From Burkholderiaceae bacterium (GTDB lineage: Bacteria; Pseudomonadota; Gammaproteobacteria; Burkholderiales; Burkholderiaceae_E), in NCBI GenBank assembly GCA_019635275.1, contig JAHBZV010000014.1, positions 1 to 59,347 of the forward strand: a stretch of DNA of 59,347 bases. The letters are read 5' to 3'. Below are positions 54,295 through 59,347 of the stretch, in pieces. A program made the translations under genes and the position numbers. Numbering within the stretch: the stretch's first letter is position 1; the number at the start of each line of letters is the position of its first letter. Below the pieces are notes generated by a model, which saw only the letters and a list, made by a program, of their open reading frames with translations, had not been told where the DNA came from and ran no database searches.

Positions 54295-55106
54295 GCAGGC
54301 CGGCCCGGGTCGTCCTCGCCGCGTGGCTCGCGCTCGCGTGGCTGCTCGGCGGCTGCGCGACGGCGGGAAGCCCCTCGGCCGCGCGCGACCCGCTCGAGCC
54401 GATGAACCGCGCGGTCTTCCAGTTCAACGATGCGGTCGATCGGGCGGTGCTCAAGCCGGTCGCGCAGGGCTATCAGGACTACATCCCCGAGAACCTTCGC
54501 ATCGCGATCGGCAGCGTGTTCGGCAACGTTGCAGACCTCTGGACGGCGGTGAACCAGCTGCTACAGGGCAAGCCGGTCGAGGCGGTCTCCGATCTCTCGC
54601 GCTTCGTGCTGAACTCGACGCTCGGCCTGGCCGGCCTGGCCGACATCGCCACTCCGGCGGGCCTGGAGAAGCACCACGAGGACTTCGGCCAGACGCTCGG
54701 GGTGTGGGGCGTTCCGGCAGGGCCGTACCTGGTGCTGCCGCTGCTCGGCCCTTCGAGCCTTCGCGACGCGCCAGCGCGGATCGTCGACGCGCAGGGCGAT
54801 CTCGTCCTCGCGATCGATTCCGCCGGCCAGCGCAACAACGCCTACCTGATGCGCACGATCGACACGCGCGCCCAGTTGCTGCGCGCCGAGCGCCTCGTCG
54901 AGGGCGCGGCGCTCGACCGCTATTCGTTCATTCGCGACGGGTACCTGCAGCGGCGCCGCAACCAGGTCTACGACGGCAATCCGCCGCCGTCGGACGAGGA
55001 CGCGCCGGCCTACGACCCGGCGGACGACCCCGAGGCGCCGGCGGCGCCCGCCGGCACGCCGCCGCCGGCGCCGCCGTCCGCCCCCCAACCGAGCGGGAAC
55101 CGATGA
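54291..55106 (+). CDS. mlaA: MlaA/VacJ outer-membrane lipoprotein
   Basis: 271 residues. Lipobox WLLGGC (Cys22), DPLEPMNRAVFQFND start of the VacJ domain, and GLEKHHEDFGQTLGVWGVP. Removes mislocalised phospholipid from the outer leaflet and passes it to MlaC. The last 45 residues are Pro/Ala/Asp-rich and low-complexity. GTG start overlapping mlaD. Having mlaA inside the operon differs from E. coli, where it is separate. Confidence 0.94.
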   Translation: MSRPARVVLAAWLALAWLLGGCATAGSPSAARDPLEPMNRAVFQFNDAVDRAVLKPVAQGYQDYIPENLRIAIGSVFGNVADLWTAVNQLLQGKPVEAVSDLSRFVLNSTLGLAGLADIATPAGLEKHHEDFGQTLGVWGVPAGPYLVLPLLGPSSLRDAPARIVDAQGDLVLAIDSAGQRNNAYLMRTIDTRAQLLRAERLVEGAALDRYSFIRDGYLQRRRNQVYDGNPPPSDEDAPAYDPADDPEAPAAPAGTPPPAPPSAPQPSGNR

Positions 55107-55729
55107 TGATGATGAAGAAACTGCTGTGGGTTTGCCTCGGGCTGCTGCTCGCGCTGCCGGCGGCCGCCGCGGCGCCGGAGGCGCCGGACAAGCTGATCGA
55201 GCGGCTCAGCAACGAGATCCTCGATCGCATCAAGTCCGACACGGCGCTGCAGGCCGGCGACCCGAAGAAGCTCAACGAGCTGGTCGACTCGACCGTGATG
55301 CCGCACGTCGACTTCAGGCGCATGACCGCGCTGTCGGTCGGCCGCAACTGGCGCAGCGCGACGCCCGACCAGCAGAAGCAGCTGATGGACGAGTTCCGCG
55401 CACTGCTGATCCGCACGTATTCCGGGGCGCTGTCGTCGGTCGCCGACCAGAAGGTGCGGATGCGGCCGTTGCGGGCCAATCCGCAGGACACCGACGTGAT
55501 CGTCCGCAGCGAAGTCCTGCAGCCGCGCGGCGAGCCGATCCAGCTCGACTACCGGATGATGAAGGCAGCGGACGGCTGGAAGATCTACGACGTCAACGTC
55601 CTCGGCGTCTGGCTGGTCGAGACCTACCGCACTCAGTTCGCGCAGGAAGTCAGCGCCGGCGGCATCGAAGGGCTGATCAAGAGCCTGAGCGAGAAGAACC
55701 GCCAGCCTGCCGCGAGCGGGAAGACGTGA
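55103..55729 (+). CDS. mlaC: Periplasmic phospholipid-binding protein MlaC
   Basis: 208 residues. Signal peptide (KKLLWVCLGLLLALPAAAAA), then Tol-Tol-Ttg2/MlaC domain (VMPHVDFRRMTALSVGRNWR, GWKIYDVNVLGVWLV). Shuttles lipid between MlaA and MlaFEDB. Four consecutive ATGs (55103-55114) allow several starts; the first overlaps the mlaA stop. Confidence 0.94.
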   Translation: MMMMKKLLWVCLGLLLALPAAAAAPEAPDKLIERLSNEILDRIKSDTALQAGDPKKLNELVDSTVMPHVDFRRMTALSVGRNWRSATPDQQKQLMDEFRALLIRTYSGALSSVADQKVRMRPLRANPQDTDVIVRSEVLQPRGEPIQLDYRMMKAADGWKIYDVNVLGVWLVETYRTQFAQEVSAGGIEGLIKSLSEKNRQPAASGKT

Positions 55730-56097
55730 GCGCCGGGCAACCAGCGGGTGCGCAGCCCGCGGCTCCGCCCCCCGCCGAACGCCTTCGAGCTGCGGGTGCG
55801 CTGGCATTGCCGCCCGAGGTCACGTTCGCCACTGCGCGGGCCGCCCTGGCCCAGGCGCTGCCGGCGCTCGACGCCGCGCGGCCGCTGTTCGACCTGTCCG
55901 CGTGCCGGCATTTCGACTCGTCGCTGATCGGTGTGCTGCTCGAGTTGTCACGGCGGGCGTCGGCCGCCGGGCGCCGCTGCACGTTCGTCGGGGCCTCGCC
56001 CAACCTGCACAAGCTCTCGGGCCTGTACGGCGTCGAGCACATGCTGTTCGACGAGCGCGACGCGCAGGGCCTTCCCGCGACCAGTCACGGCCGATGA
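55726..56097 (+). CDS. mlaB: STAS-domain protein MlaB
   Basis: 123 residues, anti-sigma-antagonist-like STAS domain that stabilises MlaF. FDLSACRHFDSSLIGVLLEL carries the conserved Asp-Ser. The first 25 residues are Pro/Ala-rich. GTG start overlaps the mlaC stop; its stop overlaps the next ATPase by four bases. Confidence 0.85.
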   Translation: MSAGQPAGAQPAAPPPAERLRAAGALALPPEVTFATARAALAQALPALDAARPLFDLSACRHFDSSLIGVLLELSRRASAAGRRCTFVGASPNLHKLSGLYGVEHMLFDERDAQGLPATSHGR

Positions 56098-57035
56098 GCG
56101 CCGCGATCGACGTGCGCTGCGTGGCCAAGCGCTACGGCAGCTTCGAGGCGCTGCGCGGCGTCTCGCTGTCGATCGGGCAGGGCGAGTTCTTCGGCCTGCT
56201 CGGACCCAACGGTGCCGGCAAGACCACGCTGATCTCGATCGTCGCGGGGCTCACCCGCGCGAGTTCGGGCGAGGTGTCGGTGATGGGCCACGACGTCGTG
56301 CGCGACTTCCGCGCCGCGCGACGCGCGCTCGGCGTCGTGCCGCAGGAACTGGTCTTCGACCCGTTCTTCACGGTGCGCGAGACGCTGCGAATCACCTCCG
56401 GCTACTACGGCATCCGGCGCAACGACGACTGGATCGACGAGGTGCTGGCCAACCTCGACCTCGCCTCGAAGGCCGAAGTCAACATGCGCGCGCTCTCCGG
56501 CGGCATGAAGCGCAGGGTGCTGGTGGCGCAGGCGCTGGTGCATCGCCCGCCGGTGATCGTGCTCGACGAGCCGACGGCGGGCGTGGACGTCGAGCTTCGC
56601 CAGACGCTGTGGCAGTTCATCCGCCGGCTCAATCGCGACGGCCACACGATCGTCCTCACGACGCACTACCTCGAAGAGGCGCAGGAGCTGTGCGACCGCA
56701 TCGCGATGCTCAAGAACGGCACGGTGGTCGCGCTCGACCGCACGCGCTCGCTGCTGCACCGCTTCGCCGCGGGCCGGTTGCAGCTGCGCCTGGCCGGCGC
56801 GCCGCTGCCGGCGGCGCTCGAACCGCTGCGCATCGCGGAGCCGGGCGTCGTGGCGCCGCAGGCGATTCCGCAGGACGTGGGCGAGTCGAGGGTGAGCCTG
56901 CGCGTCGACGACTTCGGCGCGATCGAGCCGTTGCTGGCCGCGTTGCGCGAGGGCGGCTGCCGGATCGAGGAGATGGAACTGCTGCACACCGACCTCGAGG
57001 ACGTCTTCGTCCAGGTCATGAAGGAGACGCGCTGA
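56094..57035 (+). CDS. ABC-2 type exporter ATPase (YadG-like)
   Basis: 313 residues. Walker A GPNGAGKT (37-44), signature LSGGMKRR, Walker B VIVLDEPTAGVDV, His in TTHYLEEAQEL. Forms an exporter with the permease that begins directly after its stop. Linked to mla and murA in this operon and in many betaproteobacteria; substrate unknown, envelope-related by context. Confidence 0.93.
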   Translation: MSAAIDVRCVAKRYGSFEALRGVSLSIGQGEFFGLLGPNGAGKTTLISIVAGLTRASSGEVSVMGHDVVRDFRAARRALGVVPQELVFDPFFTVRETLRITSGYYGIRRNDDWIDEVLANLDLASKAEVNMRALSGGMKRRVLVAQALVHRPPVIVLDEPTAGVDVELRQTLWQFIRRLNRDGHTIVLTTHYLEEAQELCDRIAMLKNGTVVALDRTRSLLHRFAAGRLQLRLAGAPLPAALEPLRIAEPGVVAPQAIPQDVGESRVSLRVDDFGAIEPLLAALREGGCRIEEMELLHTDLEDVFVQVMKETR

Positions 57036-57830
57036 ATGGACCCGGTTCGCGAGCGTCCCGACGCGGCGTTCTCGGTGCAGGGCTTCGCGACGCTGCTGCA
57101 CAAGGAGGTGTTGCGCTTCGTCAAGGTGGGCGTGCAGACGATCGCGGCGCCGGTGCTCACCGCCATGCTGTACCTGCTGATCTTCTCTCACGTGCTCGAA
57201 GACCGCGTCCAGGTGTTCGAGGGGGTGCGTTACACGTCCTTCCTGCTGCCCGGCCTGGTGATGATGTCGGTGCTGCAGAACGCGTTCGCCAACAGTTCGT
57301 CGTCGCTGATCCAGAGCAAGATCACCGGCAACATCGTGTTCCTGCTGCTCGCGCCGCTTTCGCACCGCGAGATGTACGCGGCCTACGTGCTCGCCTCGAT
57401 GATGCGCGGCATGGCGGTCGGCGCGGGCGTGTTCTTCGTCACCGCGTGGTTCGCGCACCTGTCGTTCGCGGCACCCGCCTGGATCCTCGCCTTCGCGCTG
57501 CTGGGCAGCGCGATTCTCGGTACAATGGGCCTGATCGCGGGGATCTGGGCCGAGAAATTCGACCAGATTGCGGCCTTCCAGAACTTCATCATCATGCCGC
57601 TCACGTTCCTGTCCGGCGTGTTCTATTCGGTGAAGTCGCTGCCCGGTTTCTGGCAGACGCTGTCGCACCTGAACCCGTTCTTCTACATGGTCGACGGGTT
57701 CCGTTACGGCTTCTTCGGGGTGTCCGACGTGCCTCCGGCCACGAGCCTCGCGGTCGTCGCCGCCACGCTCGCCGGCGTCAGCGCGATCGCGCTGCGGCTG
57801 CTGGCGAGCGGCTACCGGCTGCGGCACTGA
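57036..57830 (+). CDS. ABC-2 type exporter permease (YadH-like)
   Basis: 264 residues with six hydrophobic segments. Typical ABC-2 elements: SFLLPGLVMMSVLQNAFAN, LLLAPLSHREMYAAYV and FLSGVFYSVKSLPGFWQ. ATG directly abuts the ATPase stop. Partner of the preceding ATPase. Confidence 0.92.
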   Translation: MDPVRERPDAAFSVQGFATLLHKEVLRFVKVGVQTIAAPVLTAMLYLLIFSHVLEDRVQVFEGVRYTSFLLPGLVMMSVLQNAFANSSSSLIQSKITGNIVFLLLAPLSHREMYAAYVLASMMRGMAVGAGVFFVTAWFAHLSFAAPAWILAFALLGSAILGTMGLIAGIWAEKFDQIAAFQNFIIMPLTFLSGVFYSVKSLPGFWQTLSHLNPFFYMVDGFRYGFFGVSDVPPATSLAVVAATLAGVSAIALRLLASGYRLRH

Positions 57831-57891
57831 GGCGGCCCGTTCGCACACCCGATCCATCCTCCAACCGACACCGTTTCGCCCGGATTGCGCC

Positions 57892-59347
<1,456 letters not shown>

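Overview
The window is one contiguous piece of a very GC-rich chromosome whose gene content and order (kdsD-kdsC-lptC-lptA-lptB-rpoN-ptsN-hprK-rapZ; mlaFEDACB-ABC exporter-bolA-murA; rplY-prs-tRNA-Gln-ispE-lolB) point to a betaproteobacterium, most likely Burkholderiales. This is inferred from synteny and protein family type, not from a database search. Most of it is housekeeping sequence. I saw no rRNA, CRISPR array or prophage.

Layout. 1-4942: leftward operon for the membrane arm of a hydrogenase-4-like (Hyf) complex, order RHH regulator-hyfB-hyfC-hyfE-hyfF (hyfF cut by the window edge), with a recognisable promoter and a perfect palindrome in front of the regulator. 4988-5746: a SIMPL-domain periplasmic protein. 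5849-12206: tightly packed rightward sugar operon (6-phosphogluconate dehydrogenase, glucose-6-phosphate dehydrogenase, 6-phosphogluconolactonase, ROK-type glucokinase, GH15 glucoamylase), a full route from alpha-glucan to the oxidative pentose phosphate pathway. 12252-14706: panD with an odd C-terminal extension, an esterase, and an FTR1 iron permease under a promoter overlapped by a Fur-like box. 14808-17826: HlyD-ATPase-permease exporter. 17938-19670: two exported proteins of unknown function.

19708-28638: ychF, a 5'-nucleotidase, a solitary leuD, the prkA-yeaH-spoVR stress trio, a small SET-domain protein and pth. 28784-34151: accessory stretch with a large MalT/LAL-type LuxR regulator, a 51-aa ORF, a complete IS481-family element (31865-32905, 21-bp ends, 6-bp CCTAGA duplication) and an MFS drug exporter. 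34255-40491: rplY, prs, tRNA-Gln(TTG), ispE, lolB, a TPR lipoprotein and mutM. 40640-44389: dynamin-like GTPase, mutY and a Lon-substrate-domain protein. 44407-52088: leftward rapZ-hprK-ptsN-rpoN and the Lpt/Kdo genes; hpf, usually between rpoN and ptsN, is absent. 52203-59347: rightward Mla phospholipid transport operon, a YadGH-type exporter, a BolA protein and the start of murA.

No gene-free stretch exceeds 300 bases. The least explained parts are the regulator-operator arrangement of the Hyf operon, the LuxR/51-aa ORF pair next to the IS, the repeat protein at 19095-19670, the dynamin-like GTPase between mutM and mutY, and the panD 3' end.
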